18,772 bases of DNA from CAZBBC01 sp964489835 (GTDB lineage Bacteria; Calditrichota; Calditrichia; JAJRVZ01), in the NCBI GenBank assembly GCA_964489835.1, contig CAZBBC010000088.1:1-18772 (forward strand), read 5' to 3'. Positions 7,477 through 15,397 of the stretch are shown here, piece by piece; position 1 is the first letter of the stretch, and every line of letters starts with the position of its first letter. Both the position numbers and the translations under genes were made by a program. The notes under the pieces are model-generated. The model did not search any database, was not told the origin of the DNA, and saw nothing but the letters and a program-made list of their open reading frames with translations.

Positions 7477-9903
7477 ATGAGAGTCATTTTTTTATTTGTG
7501 TTTTTTTTTACTATGGGTCTCCTTGCTGCGGATAAAAATATCGATTTCACCAATAGTATTATCATTACCACACCCGAAATGAACAGACTGGAGCAGACAG
7601 CGGTCAGTGTTCTGCAGGATGAAATTAAGAAACGAACGGGTATTCATTTGAAAACTCTGACCTCCTGGCCGGAAAATACACGACCGGTAATAGCTATCGG
7701 CCGGATTTCAGCGTTGAAAAAAATGGGAAAGTCCTTTACCCGTTTCGTAGAAAATGAAAATACCGTTGCAAAAGAAGGATATCAACTGATCATTCGTGAG
7801 ACACCCTCTCCTGTTATTATTGTCGCCGGTAATGATCCACGGGGTGTTCTATATGGTATGGGAAAACTATTACGTACTTTAATTTTAAGTAACAATTCTA
7901 TTACTGCGTCAGAAACATTCACGATTTCCAGTGCACCCCGCTATCCAATCAGGGGACATCAATTGGGCTATCGGCCAAAAACCAATGCTTACGATGCCTG
8001 GGATGCCGCCCAATTCGATCAGTATATTCGTGAATTAGCCCTTTTTGGCGCCAATAGTATTGAAATCATGCCTCCCCGGACCGATGATGACCTTACAAGC
8101 GTGCACATGCAGATTCCGGCGATGGAAATGATGATCAGACAAGCAGAAATTATTGATTCTTATGATATGGATGTCTGGATATGGTATCCGAATATGGGAA
8201 TAGATTACAGCCATCCCGATTCGATTAAAAAAGAACTAAAAGAGCGGGATAAAATATTCAGCCGCTTAAAGCGGATCGATGTTGTTTTTGTGCCGGGAGG
8301 AGATCCGGGTGATCTCCATCCGGATATTCTATTTCGATGGTTGGATAAAATGGCTGCTGTTTTGAATAAGTATCATCCGAAAGCCAAAATTTGGGTATCT
8401 CCACAGGCCTTCCGCCCGACCAGTGATTGGTTGGATGCCTTTTATTCTCATGTAAATCGGAAATATCAGTGGTTTGGAGGTGTCGTATTTGGTCCCTGGG
8501 TAAAAACACCTTTACCGGAAATAAGAAAAATTGTTGACCGTAGTATTCCCATCCGTCGTTATCCGGATATTACCCATAGTATCAGCTGTCAGTATCCGGT
8601 CACCGACTGGGATCTTGCCTATGCGATGACCCTTGGGCGGGAATGCTATAATCCGCGTCCGCTGGCTGAAAAATTGATTCACAATGCACTGGATGAATGG
8701 GCTGATGGCAGTCTGAGTTATTCTGAAGGGATCAATGATGATGTGAATAAATTTATCTGGAGTGCTCAGGATTGGGATCCTGAAACACCGGTCATCGAAA
8801 CCTTACGCGAATATGGTCGCCTGTTTATTCATCCGGATCTTTCAGAAGATATCGCCCGGGGGCTTTTAGCACTGGAAAGGAATTGGAAGGGACCGTTGCT
8901 GTCTAGCCGCGTGGTTGAGATGACACTGCTGCAATGGCAGGAAATGGAAAAAAATGTGTTGCCGGAAATCAGAAAGAATTATCGATTTCAAATGGGCCTT
9001 CTTCGTGCTTACTATGATGCCTATATCCGTGAGCGGCTTATTCATGAGACCGCCCTGGAGAGAGAAGCAAAAGAATCTTTAAGAAAGGCTGGCGTAATAG
9101 GCAGTGAAAATGCCATGAAGCGGGCGGAATCGATATTAAAGCAAAAGTTGGAGAAGCCGGTGGCGCAGGATTATAAAGATCAATGCTGGAATATTGCCGA
9201 TTTCTTATTTGGGAAAATTGGCTCGCAAACGTCGGTTAAAAAACACGGAGCACAAGAAGGTCGTGGTGATTTTATGGATTATATCGATGTGCCGCTGAAT
9301 GATGCGGTCTGGCTGTTCTCGCAACTTAATAAAATCCGCAAATTGTCCAATGAAAACAAACGGTTATCAGCGATCGATCAACTTTTAAACCGCACCAATC
9401 CGGGATCCGGCGGATTCTATGATAATCTGGGAGAATCAGTTCATATTTCTCTATTAGATAAGTATCCCTCCTGGGAGGAAGATCCGGGCAGTTTAAAATC
9501 GCCCCGGGTTAGTTATGGTGTTGGCTTACGGGGTGAAGAGTGGGTACATACTGTTCAGGCAAAAGGATTTGACGGTAGTGCGACGCCGTTGGCCTGGATG
9601 AATCAACTAACCACTTTGTATGATACACCGTTGAAACTCGTGTACGATGATCTGGATCGTGGCTCCAGCTACCTTTTAAAAGTTGCCTACACCGGCCGCT
9701 TCCGGGCAAGAATCAAACTGATCGCTGATGATACGTTTTTAATTCACCCATTAATTAAAACCGGTGAGAAGCCTCTTATGGAATTTCCGATACCCCGGGA
9801 GGCGACAAAAGATGGTCGGTTGAAACTGACCTGGACCTGCGGAGAAGGCGAAAGAGGGGCTCAAGTGGCAGAAGTCTGGTTGATACGTGTCGAAGAGAAT
9901 TAA
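7477..9903 (+). CDS. Secreted glycosidase-like protein with GH20/GH67-type N-terminal domain, family unassigned
   Basis: An 808-residue secreted protein that I cannot place in a numbered family. Residues 1-18 form a signal peptide (FFFTMGLLAADK). Residues 20-150 resemble the small alpha/beta domain found before the catalytic barrel of GH20 hexosaminidases and GH67/GH115 alpha-glucuronidases: an LQDEIKKRTG helix, a PVIAIGR strand and GNDPRGVLYGMGKLLR at 118-133. Then RYPIRGHQLGYRP (155-167), QFDQYIRELALFGANSIEI (179-197) and repeated alpha/beta units (DVWIWYPNMG, VVFVPGGDPGD, KIWVSPQAF) describe a TIM barrel. Candidate acidic residues are in VPGGDPGD (272-279) and SYSEGINDDVNKFIW (414-428). 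A helical region follows (about 480-640), then a C-terminal beta-rich domain near 655-808. AGAGGAA at 7464-7470 sets the start. Neighbouring GH127 and esterase genes support a role in glycan breakdown. The bond cleaved is unknown. Confidence 0.8.
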   Translation: MRVIFLFVFFFTMGLLAADKNIDFTNSIIITTPEMNRLEQTAVSVLQDEIKKRTGIHLKTLTSWPENTRPVIAIGRISALKKMGKSFTRFVENENTVAKEGYQLIIRETPSPVIIVAGNDPRGVLYGMGKLLRTLILSNNSITASETFTISSAPRYPIRGHQLGYRPKTNAYDAWDAAQFDQYIRELALFGANSIEIMPPRTDDDLTSVHMQIPAMEMMIRQAEIIDSYDMDVWIWYPNMGIDYSHPDSIKKELKERDKIFSRLKRIDVVFVPGGDPGDLHPDILFRWLDKMAAVLNKYHPKAKIWVSPQAFRPTSDWLDAFYSHVNRKYQWFGGVVFGPWVKTPLPEIRKIVDRSIPIRRYPDITHSISCQYPVTDWDLAYAMTLGRECYNPRPLAEKLIHNALDEWADGSLSYSEGINDDVNKFIWSAQDWDPETPVIETLREYGRLFIHPDLSEDIARGLLALERNWKGPLLSSRVVEMTLLQWQEMEKNVLPEIRKNYRFQMGLLRAYYDAYIRERLIHETALEREAKESLRKAGVIGSENAMKRAESILKQKLEKPVAQDYKDQCWNIADFLFGKIGSQTSVKKHGAQEGRGDFMDYIDVPLNDAVWLFSQLNKIRKLSNENKRLSAIDQLLNRTNPGSGGFYDNLGESVHISLLDKYPSWEEDPGSLKSPRVSYGVGLRGEEWVHTVQAKGFDGSATPLAWMNQLTTLYDTPLKLVYDDLDRGSSYLLKVAYTGRFRARIKLIADDTFLIHPLIKTGEKPLMEFPIPREATKDGRLKLTWTCGEGERGAQVAEVWLIRVEEN

Positions 9904-9920
9904 GAATACATCATAGTATT

Positions 9921-10203
9921 ATCCACCATAGGTGGTACAAAGGAGACACAAAGGCTACGAAGATATAAAATTAATAACGAAATCTTCTATTCCATAGAGA
10001 TAGACATAGTAGCAATAATTACAGGAGATTGCTTCATCCCGGCTGCGCCGGGCAGGCTACTCATCCTTCGTGACTCGCAATGACGACCCCATTATCGTCA
10101 TTGTGAGTCCCGACACATCGGGAAAGCAATCTATACAGTTTCTACGGAGTGAAGGAAATAATCAGTAAAATCATTATCAAAACTCTGTGGCCTCTGTGGT
10201 CAA
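9921..10203. repeat. Composite intergenic inverted repeat, outer CAAAGG/CTCTGTGG arms
   Basis: The left side holds GGTGGTACAAAGG then AGACACAAAGGCTACGAAG (9931-9962). The right side (10181-10200) reads ACTCTGTGGCCTCTGTGGT, whose reverse complement, ACCACAGAGGCCACAGAGT, matches the left units approximately. A short perfect palindrome CCACC-ATA-GGTGG lies at 9923-9935. A distinct repeat (10026-10132) sits between the arms, so one element appears inserted in or fused with another. Together they occupy most of the 348-base gap before the esterase gene; the ribosome site GGGAGGG (10238-10244) follows. Confidence 0.65.
10026..10132. repeat. Cloverleaf-forming palindromic repeat (AGATTGCTT ... AAGCAATCT)
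   Basis: A perfect closing stem, AGATTGCTT (10026-10034) with AAGCAATCT (10124-10132), encloses three hairpins: CCCGGC-TGC-GCCGGG (10038-10052); ACTCGCAATGACGA (10073-10086) with TCGTCATTGTGAGT (10095-10108), 13 of 14 paired plus one G-T; and CCCGA-CACA-TCGGG (10109-10122). It belongs to the CATTGCGAG / GAAGCAATC class of interspersed palindromes that I know from other bacterial genomes. It is non-coding as far as I can see. If transcribed, the RNA would fold into a compact four-way junction. Confidence 0.8.
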
Positions 10204-10251
10204 AGAACCAATTAAACTATCCTTGTAAAGATTAATTGGGAGGGATAAAAT

Positions 10252-12468
10252 ATGTGGAAATTTAGTAACACACGGTCCGTTTTGAGCATTTGCGGGTTAA
10301 TTGTCATCACATTTTTGTTACATACCATCTCCTATGCACAGAATGAGCAATTTCCTGTGTTGGATCGCTGGTTAAAATATAGTGATAAAGAAAATGTCCT
10401 TTATCATCATCTCTCTGATCAGGGGATGAAATTTCTTAAGAAACGATCGTTGGACATGACAAAGTTATCCACACAAGAACAATGGATAGAAAGACAGAAA
10501 AATATAAAAGAGAAATTGATAGAAATCGTCGGGCCTTTTCCCCCCAAAACTCCTTTGAATGCCAGAACCGTCGAGACAATCAAAAAAAACGGATTCACAG
10601 TCGAAAAGATCATCTTTGAATCCCAACCGGAATTTTATGTTACCGCCTGTTTATTCATACCGGGTAAAATTGAAGATAAAGCACCGGCAATCATTTATTG
10701 CAGTGGTCATAGTGATATTGGTTTCCGCAATGTTCCCTACCAGCGGGTGATATTAAATCTGGTAAAAAAAGGTTTCATCGTTCTTGCCTTTGATCCATTG
10801 GGGCAGGGAGAGAGATTGCAGCATTATGATCCCGATTTGGGGGAGTCTAAAATCGGTGGACCTACCCTTGAGCACTCATATCCCGGCGCACAATGTTTTT
10901 TAATCGGTAGTTCTCTGGCCCGGTATATGATCTGGGATGGGATAAGAGCCGTAGATTATTTATTGAGCCGCAATGAGGTTGATGGGAGAAGGATAGGAAT
11001 TACCGGTCGTTCCGGCGGAGGGACGCAATCGGCCTATATCGCTGCCTTTGATGATCGCATTCTGGCAACCGCTCCTGAATGCTATATTACCAGTTTTACA
11101 CGACTACTGGAATCAATTGGTCCACAGGATGCTGAACAGAATTTTTACCATGGACTGGCAAACGGGATTGACCATGCCGATCTGCTCGAAGTACGGGCAC
11201 CAAAACCTGCCTTGGCGATCACTACAACCAGGGACTTTTTTAGCATTCAGGGTGGCCGGGAAACGGTTCAGGAAATAAAAAAGATCTATCGCGCTTTTGG
11301 AAAGGAAGATTATATTCAACAGATTGAAGACAACGACGGCCATGCCTCCACACGGAAGAACCGGGAGCTAACATACGCCTTCTTTCAGAAGTTTTTGAAT
11401 CTTCCGGGCCAATCAAATGACGAAGACGTTGAATATCTCACCTGGGAAGAATTGAAAATTACCGATACCGGTCAGGTTTTTAATTCATTGGGTGGGGAAA
11501 CAGTTTTCAGTCTCAATGCAGGGGAGGCAGAACCTTTGCTGAATAGGTTGGAAACTGCGCGGAAAAAACTAGAAAATCATAAAAAGAATGTTGCACAAAT
11601 ATCACGAAAACTGTCGGGTTATGCAGAACCTGAAAATGACATGGCTGCTGTTTTCACGGGAAGTTATGATCGTGAAGGCTATATCATCGAAGAGTATTTT
11701 ATTCAGGGTGAGGGCGATTACCCCATCCCGTTTCTGGTAATGAGGCCTAATGGGGAAGGACCTTTTCCGGCTGTTATATATTTACATCCTGAAAATAAAG
11801 AGCAGGAGATCAATCCACAGGGTGAAATGGAATGGTTTGTAAAAAAGAGATGCCTGGTAGTAGCGCCCGATTTAATCGGACTCGGTGAAGTTGGTCCCGG
11901 TAGGTTCAAAGGAGATGCCTACAATTTTAAACCCGGAAAAGCATCCTATAATCATTGGTTTTTCTCTATTCAGATTGCCAGAAGCCTGGTTGGTATCCGT
12001 GCCGGCGATGTGATACGTTGTATTAATTATATCAAAACACGTGAGGATGTGGATATCGGAAAAATTTATGCAGTAGCAAAAGGGGAAATTTGTCCGGTAT
12101 TAGCCCATGCTGCTGTTTTTGATCCAACGATATCTAAAATCGCCCTTATTGAACCATTGGTTTCCTATCGGGCGCTTCTGATGAATCAATACTATAAACC
12201 GAAATATATGCTCCATACGGTTGCCGGCGGCTTAACAGCATACGATCTGCCGGATCTTTATGCGGCCATAGCCCCTCGCGATATTCTTTTGGTGAATGTT
12301 GTCAATCAGATCGATCAGCGTTTGTCTACCAATCAGTTACAATCAGAATTTAAATATGTAAAATCAGCTTTTACAGCTTCCCGGGCGGAAGACAAATTTA
12401 CCACCCGCCAACGGGAATCGTATCAGCCAATGGATGATATTTTTTCTGATTGGTTAAGTTCTCAGTAA
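10252..12468 (+). CDS. Secreted acetylxylan-esterase-like protein, tandem alpha/beta-hydrolase domains (second domain inactive)
   Basis: A 738-residue exported protein with signal peptide 1-29 (SYA before QNEQ). The first alpha/beta-hydrolase domain (about 85-385) resembles acetylxylan-esterase-type deacylases: AIIYCSGHSD (146-155), FDPLGQGER (180-188), nucleophile elbow GRSGGG with Ser254, then Asp328 in TTRDFF and His364 in DNDGHAS, a full Ser-Asp-His triad. A linker with a helical stretch (425-455) leads to a second domain (about 470-738) that repeats the same order: PAVIYLHPEN (506-515), VVAPDLIGLGEVGPG (536-550), a GDVIRCINYIKTREDVD helix-strand, then KIYAVAKGEICP, where Gly611 aligns with the nucleophile serine. 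No equivalent His was found after it. The second domain is therefore probably structural or glycan-binding. The likely role is removal of acetyl or other acyl groups that block the glycosidases. GGGAGGG at 10238-10244 supports the start. The next gene follows after 74 bases. Confidence 0.85.
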   Translation: MWKFSNTRSVLSICGLIVITFLLHTISYAQNEQFPVLDRWLKYSDKENVLYHHLSDQGMKFLKKRSLDMTKLSTQEQWIERQKNIKEKLIEIVGPFPPKTPLNARTVETIKKNGFTVEKIIFESQPEFYVTACLFIPGKIEDKAPAIIYCSGHSDIGFRNVPYQRVILNLVKKGFIVLAFDPLGQGERLQHYDPDLGESKIGGPTLEHSYPGAQCFLIGSSLARYMIWDGIRAVDYLLSRNEVDGRRIGITGRSGGGTQSAYIAAFDDRILATAPECYITSFTRLLESIGPQDAEQNFYHGLANGIDHADLLEVRAPKPALAITTTRDFFSIQGGRETVQEIKKIYRAFGKEDYIQQIEDNDGHASTRKNRELTYAFFQKFLNLPGQSNDEDVEYLTWEELKITDTGQVFNSLGGETVFSLNAGEAEPLLNRLETARKKLENHKKNVAQISRKLSGYAEPENDMAAVFTGSYDREGYIIEEYFIQGEGDYPIPFLVMRPNGEGPFPAVIYLHPENKEQEINPQGEMEWFVKKRCLVVAPDLIGLGEVGPGRFKGDAYNFKPGKASYNHWFFSIQIARSLVGIRAGDVIRCINYIKTREDVDIGKIYAVAKGEICPVLAHAAVFDPTISKIALIEPLVSYRALLMNQYYKPKYMLHTVAGGLTAYDLPDLYAAIAPRDILLVNVVNQIDQRLSTNQLQSEFKYVKSAFTASRAEDKFTTRQRESYQPMDDIFSDWLSSQ

Positions 12469-12542
12469 GTATGTCAATCTGAGGCTAATGTTCATCATCT
12501 GTGAAAAATGATGTGGTTTAGATAATAACACGGAGCAGAAAT

Positions 12543-14075
12543 ATGATAGTAAACAGTCATAAAAAGTCGATTTGTTTTATGGCTTTGATTCTACTTTATA
12601 CCGCACCATACCTACAGGCGCAAAAAATTTTAGATCACGAAATTGTCTTAAATCAGTATGGAAAATTACAGCCCTGGACCTCTTACGATAAAATTATTGG
12701 TTGGAGTATGGCCTTTCTTGAAAACTGTCCGACAAAGAAAACCAAATTTGGCGATGATCCATTGTATCTTATCACCGCAAAATTAAACACAGACGGTACA
12801 TTTCGGAAAAAACAAAACAATCAGGGGAGCAATGTATACTGGGCGGTGGAAACACTGCGAAAATATTATGCTTATTCAGGAAATCGGTCTGCTTTTAAAC
12901 CGGTGCAACGTCTCATCGACCGTGTTATTCAATATCATACCCCGTTAGATTGGGCCTGGCCCCGCGTGCCGCGTACACAAGATGATACACCGGATGGAGA
13001 ATATACGGATGAATGGAGCGGTGCAGATAAGATCTGTATGGTAGCCGTGGGATATATAAACTATTATAAATTAACCGGAGAAAAATATTATCTTCAAAAA
13101 GCAGTGGAAGTGGCCAAAACGGTACTTAAATTTCTGAATACTACTACTGTTTTTCATTCACCATTACCGTTCAGGGTAAATTTGAAGACGGGAGAAATAA
13201 TTGATCCTTATACCGCAAATATGATTCCGGTAATCCAATTGATCGATGCATTGATTAATTTAAAAGCGGAAGGATTGGACCTGAGGGAATTACATGAAAA
13301 ACAAAAATTATTATGGCAGTGGATTTTTAATTATCCGGTCAAAAATAACAGATGGTCTGGTTATTATGAAGATGTCTCCTCTGATGCTAATAATTTTAAT
13401 CAACAAATCCCAATGGAAACTGCCCGCTATATTTTACAGAATCCCGCGCTCGATCCGGATTTTAAAAATCATATCCCCAGTCTGGTTCAGTGGGTGAGAA
13501 ACCGGTTTGGTAAAACTAAACATTATGGTGCCACCAGCATTTGCGAACAGGACTCATTTTTACGGCAGATGAGCAGTCACACCGCCCGTTACGCCTCAAT
13601 AGTGGCTATGTGGTATGGGATATCGCTTAAAGAAAATGATCGTGAAGAAGCAAGAGCCTCTTTTGCCTTGTCAACCTATTCAGCTTATAACAGATATTCA
13701 AAAAACGGATTAGCTATAAACTATGTCGGAATTGAATATGAGGAACCCTGGTTTTCTGATTCCTACTGGGATTACCTCAGTCACTTTTTTGATGGAATGG
13801 CCGAATTACCTGAAATGTTGCCGGATAATGCAAACCATATGTTTTACTCAAGTTCTATCATTACCGATATTGACTATGGACCAAAGCAGATTGAATATCG
13901 TACGTATGATCTGAACGGTACCGAAAAGATAAAACTCCTTTTTAAACCGATAGTATATGCTGACGGTATTCCGATGGCCGATTCAAAATGGCATTTTGGA
14001 GAATATCGGGGAATTCCTGGTGTTTTAACGATAGAACGAAATGGCACAAATAATATCCGGATAATGGAAAAATAA
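12543..14075 (+). CDS. Secreted protein of unknown function, probable alpha/alpha toroid
   Basis: A 510-residue exported protein that I do not recognise. Residues 1-26 are a signal peptide (APYLQA before QKIL). The mature part is mostly amphipathic helices with repeated Trp and Tyr residues and paired-helix spacing (NVYWAVETLRKYYAYSGN at 97-114, KICMVAVGYINYYKLTGEKYY from 163, then VAKTVLKFL), as in (alpha/alpha)n-barrel glycosidases, lyases and epimerases. An acidic, aromatic segment at 137-163 (WAWPRVP, then DEWSGAD) and the later segments SGYYEDVSSDANNF and EEPWFSDSYWDYLSHFFDGM could line an active-site groove. The last 70 residues look beta-rich. A weak ribosome site, CGGAG at 12531-12535, precedes the ATG, and the gene lies 74 bases after the esterase gene, so co-transcription is likely. 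Polysaccharide lyase, unsaturated-glycuronyl hydrolase or sugar epimerase are all possible; none is supported by a motif I can name. Confidence 0.8.
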   Translation: MIVNSHKKSICFMALILLYTAPYLQAQKILDHEIVLNQYGKLQPWTSYDKIIGWSMAFLENCPTKKTKFGDDPLYLITAKLNTDGTFRKKQNNQGSNVYWAVETLRKYYAYSGNRSAFKPVQRLIDRVIQYHTPLDWAWPRVPRTQDDTPDGEYTDEWSGADKICMVAVGYINYYKLTGEKYYLQKAVEVAKTVLKFLNTTTVFHSPLPFRVNLKTGEIIDPYTANMIPVIQLIDALINLKAEGLDLRELHEKQKLLWQWIFNYPVKNNRWSGYYEDVSSDANNFNQQIPMETARYILQNPALDPDFKNHIPSLVQWVRNRFGKTKHYGATSICEQDSFLRQMSSHTARYASIVAMWYGISLKENDREEARASFALSTYSAYNRYSKNGLAINYVGIEYEEPWFSDSYWDYLSHFFDGMAELPEMLPDNANHMFYSSSIITDIDYGPKQIEYRTYDLNGTEKIKLLFKPIVYADGIPMADSKWHFGEYRGIPGVLTIERNGTNNIRIMEK

Positions 14076-14131
14076 TTTTTTACCGGATCTTGCAGGCATA
14101 ACCTGATAATTAATCGATTGGAGAATGTAAA

Positions 14132-15004
14132 ATGAAAAGAAGATTATTTTTTTTACTTCTATTTCTTCTCATTTTTATTATAAGCTGTAACAAACCGGGC
14201 AGTAATAATCAACCGGGTAAACTCAACGCTATTCTGGAAGCCCTTCATGATCCATCGTCGGTTAATGTGCTGACTGTCGCCCATCGGGCACTGCACACAG
14301 AATATCCGGAAAATTCGTTGGCCGCGATTCAGCACTCCATCGATGCCGGTCTGGATATGATCGAAATTGATGCACGCCAGACAAAGGATGGTGTCCTTAT
14401 CTTAATGCACGATGCGACCGTTAATCGAACCACTGATGGGGAGGGACGGGTCCGTGATTTAACATTTGAACAAATTAAAAAACTGGCTTTGAAAACGGAA
14501 GTTGATGATTCTATCAATCATCCCGTTCCATTGCTGAAAGATGTACTGCACCTGACAAAAGATCACATTTTGGTTGATGTTGATATCAAAGATGCGCCGG
14601 TGAATAAACTGGTTGATCTGGTTAATAAAACGGGAACAAAACATCAAGTCCTTTTCTTTGAACACCACAATGCGGCACTGGACAGTGTTTTACTTCTCGA
14701 TCCTACGCTAATGGTGGTTCCCCGTGCTGATAGTGTAGAACAAATTCCTGATTTTCTAAAAAGATATCACCCACCAGCTATTCAGATTCAACAGTATATG
14801 GCTACCATCGATGTCATCCAACAAATGAAAGCAGCACACTCAAAAGTGTGGATCAATGCCCTTGGATCTTATGATAAAAAGGCCATACAGGGAAATGCAG
14901 AGGAAGCGTTTATACCTCTTATTGCCAGTGGCGCTAAGTTAATTCAAAGTGACCGGCCGGTATTGTTACTTAATTTTTTAAAGGCTCGTGAACTGCATTG
15001 GTGA
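14132..15004 (+). CDS. Glycerophosphodiester phosphodiesterase (GDPD) family lipoprotein, copy 1
   Basis: A 290-residue membrane-anchored phosphodiesterase of the GDPD TIM-barrel family, which hydrolyses glycerophosphodiesters to glycerol-3-phosphate and an alcohol. MKRR plus a hydrophobic run ends in the lipobox IISC (Cys19), so it is a lipoprotein facing the periplasm or cell surface. The active site is recognisable: AHRA (His51, Arg52), PENS (Glu60), EID (Glu78, Asp80), TKDG, and MHD (His93) followed by NRTTDGEG. Two deviations stand out: the usual HRG is HRA, and the usual EIK metal motif is DIK (LVDVDIKDAP). GGAG about seven bases before the ATG fits. It lies 56 bases after the toroid gene, at the end of an uninterrupted run of genes before a 390-base repeat-filled gap. 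Among glycan genes it may act on phosphodiester-linked substituents rather than phospholipid head groups (inference). It is a paralogue of the gene at 16892. Confidence 0.88.
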   Translation: MKRRLFFLLLFLLIFIISCNKPGSNNQPGKLNAILEALHDPSSVNVLTVAHRALHTEYPENSLAAIQHSIDAGLDMIEIDARQTKDGVLILMHDATVNRTTDGEGRVRDLTFEQIKKLALKTEVDDSINHPVPLLKDVLHLTKDHILVDVDIKDAPVNKLVDLVNKTGTKHQVLFFEHHNAALDSVLLLDPTLMVVPRADSVEQIPDFLKRYHPPAIQIQQYMATIDVIQQMKAAHSKVWINALGSYDKKAIQGNAEEAFIPLIASGAKLIQSDRPVLLLNFLKARELHW

Positions 15005-15071
15005 TATGATGGATTTACTAACCAGATTAACCCATGAATATTAAATTTAACATATGGCGATAATTGAGTCT

Positions 15072-15301
15072 CCCCTTAAAAGGGGCTGTTGCAGATTAGA
15101 TAATTATAACAGAAATATGTAATTATCTGTTCGAATAAACAAAATCAAATTCCCCCTTTGAAGGGGGTTAGGGGGATGTTTTTACATAACTTAGACTGAT
15201 TTTATATCCCCCTCAATCTCCCTTTTCCAAGGGGGAGGCAGATCTTTCAAACGTTAAAAGCTGCCAAATAAAGTGATACTGCAACAGCCCCAAAAAAGGG
15301 G
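15072..15301. repeat. 230-base compound inverted repeat of the CCCCC/GGGGG family, copy A
   Basis: The terminal arms are CCCCTTAAAAGGGG plus CTGTTGCAG (15072-15094) and CTGCAACAG plus CCCCAAAAAAGGGG (15279-15301), complementary over about 23 bases except in the A-run. An internal pair is nested inside: CCCCCTTTGAAGGGGG plus TTAGGGGGA (15152-15176) and a near-complementary segment at 15207-15236 (TCCCCCTCAATCTCCC through AAGGGGGA). Each arm is itself a small hairpin. A further GACTAAGGGGTTGTAAAG lies just outside the right end. There is no open reading frame. It occupies the middle of the 15005-15394 gap; the rest is AT-rich without a recognisable gene or promoter. Confidence 0.85.
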
Positions 15302-15383
15302 ACTAAGGGGTTGTAAAGAAGATTTTTTAATGCCGTCTTTTGAGTTATATGAATAATTCATTTTATTAAAATTTGTTGATATA

Positions 15384-15397
15384 GAGAGGTGCTTATG
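15384..15397 (+). promoter_or_regulatory. Ribosome-binding site deciding the start of the SGNH gene
   Basis: GAGAGG at 15384-15389 is followed after five bases by the ATG at 15395. A GTG at 15389, in frame two codons upstream, overlaps this site and is therefore unlikely to be the start. The ATG also gives a standard signal peptide beginning MKRIINTK. Confidence 0.7.

Noticed and set aside
12493..12513. CATCAT/ATGATG hairpin between the esterase and toroid genes
   Set aside because: Six AT-rich pairs with a nine-base loop and no T-run. It is as likely chance as an attenuator in a 74-base gap.
15152..15176. G-quadruplex from the GGGGG runs of the palindromic elements
   Set aside because: Only two long G-runs lie close together on one strand; the strong alternative pairing with C-runs explains them better.
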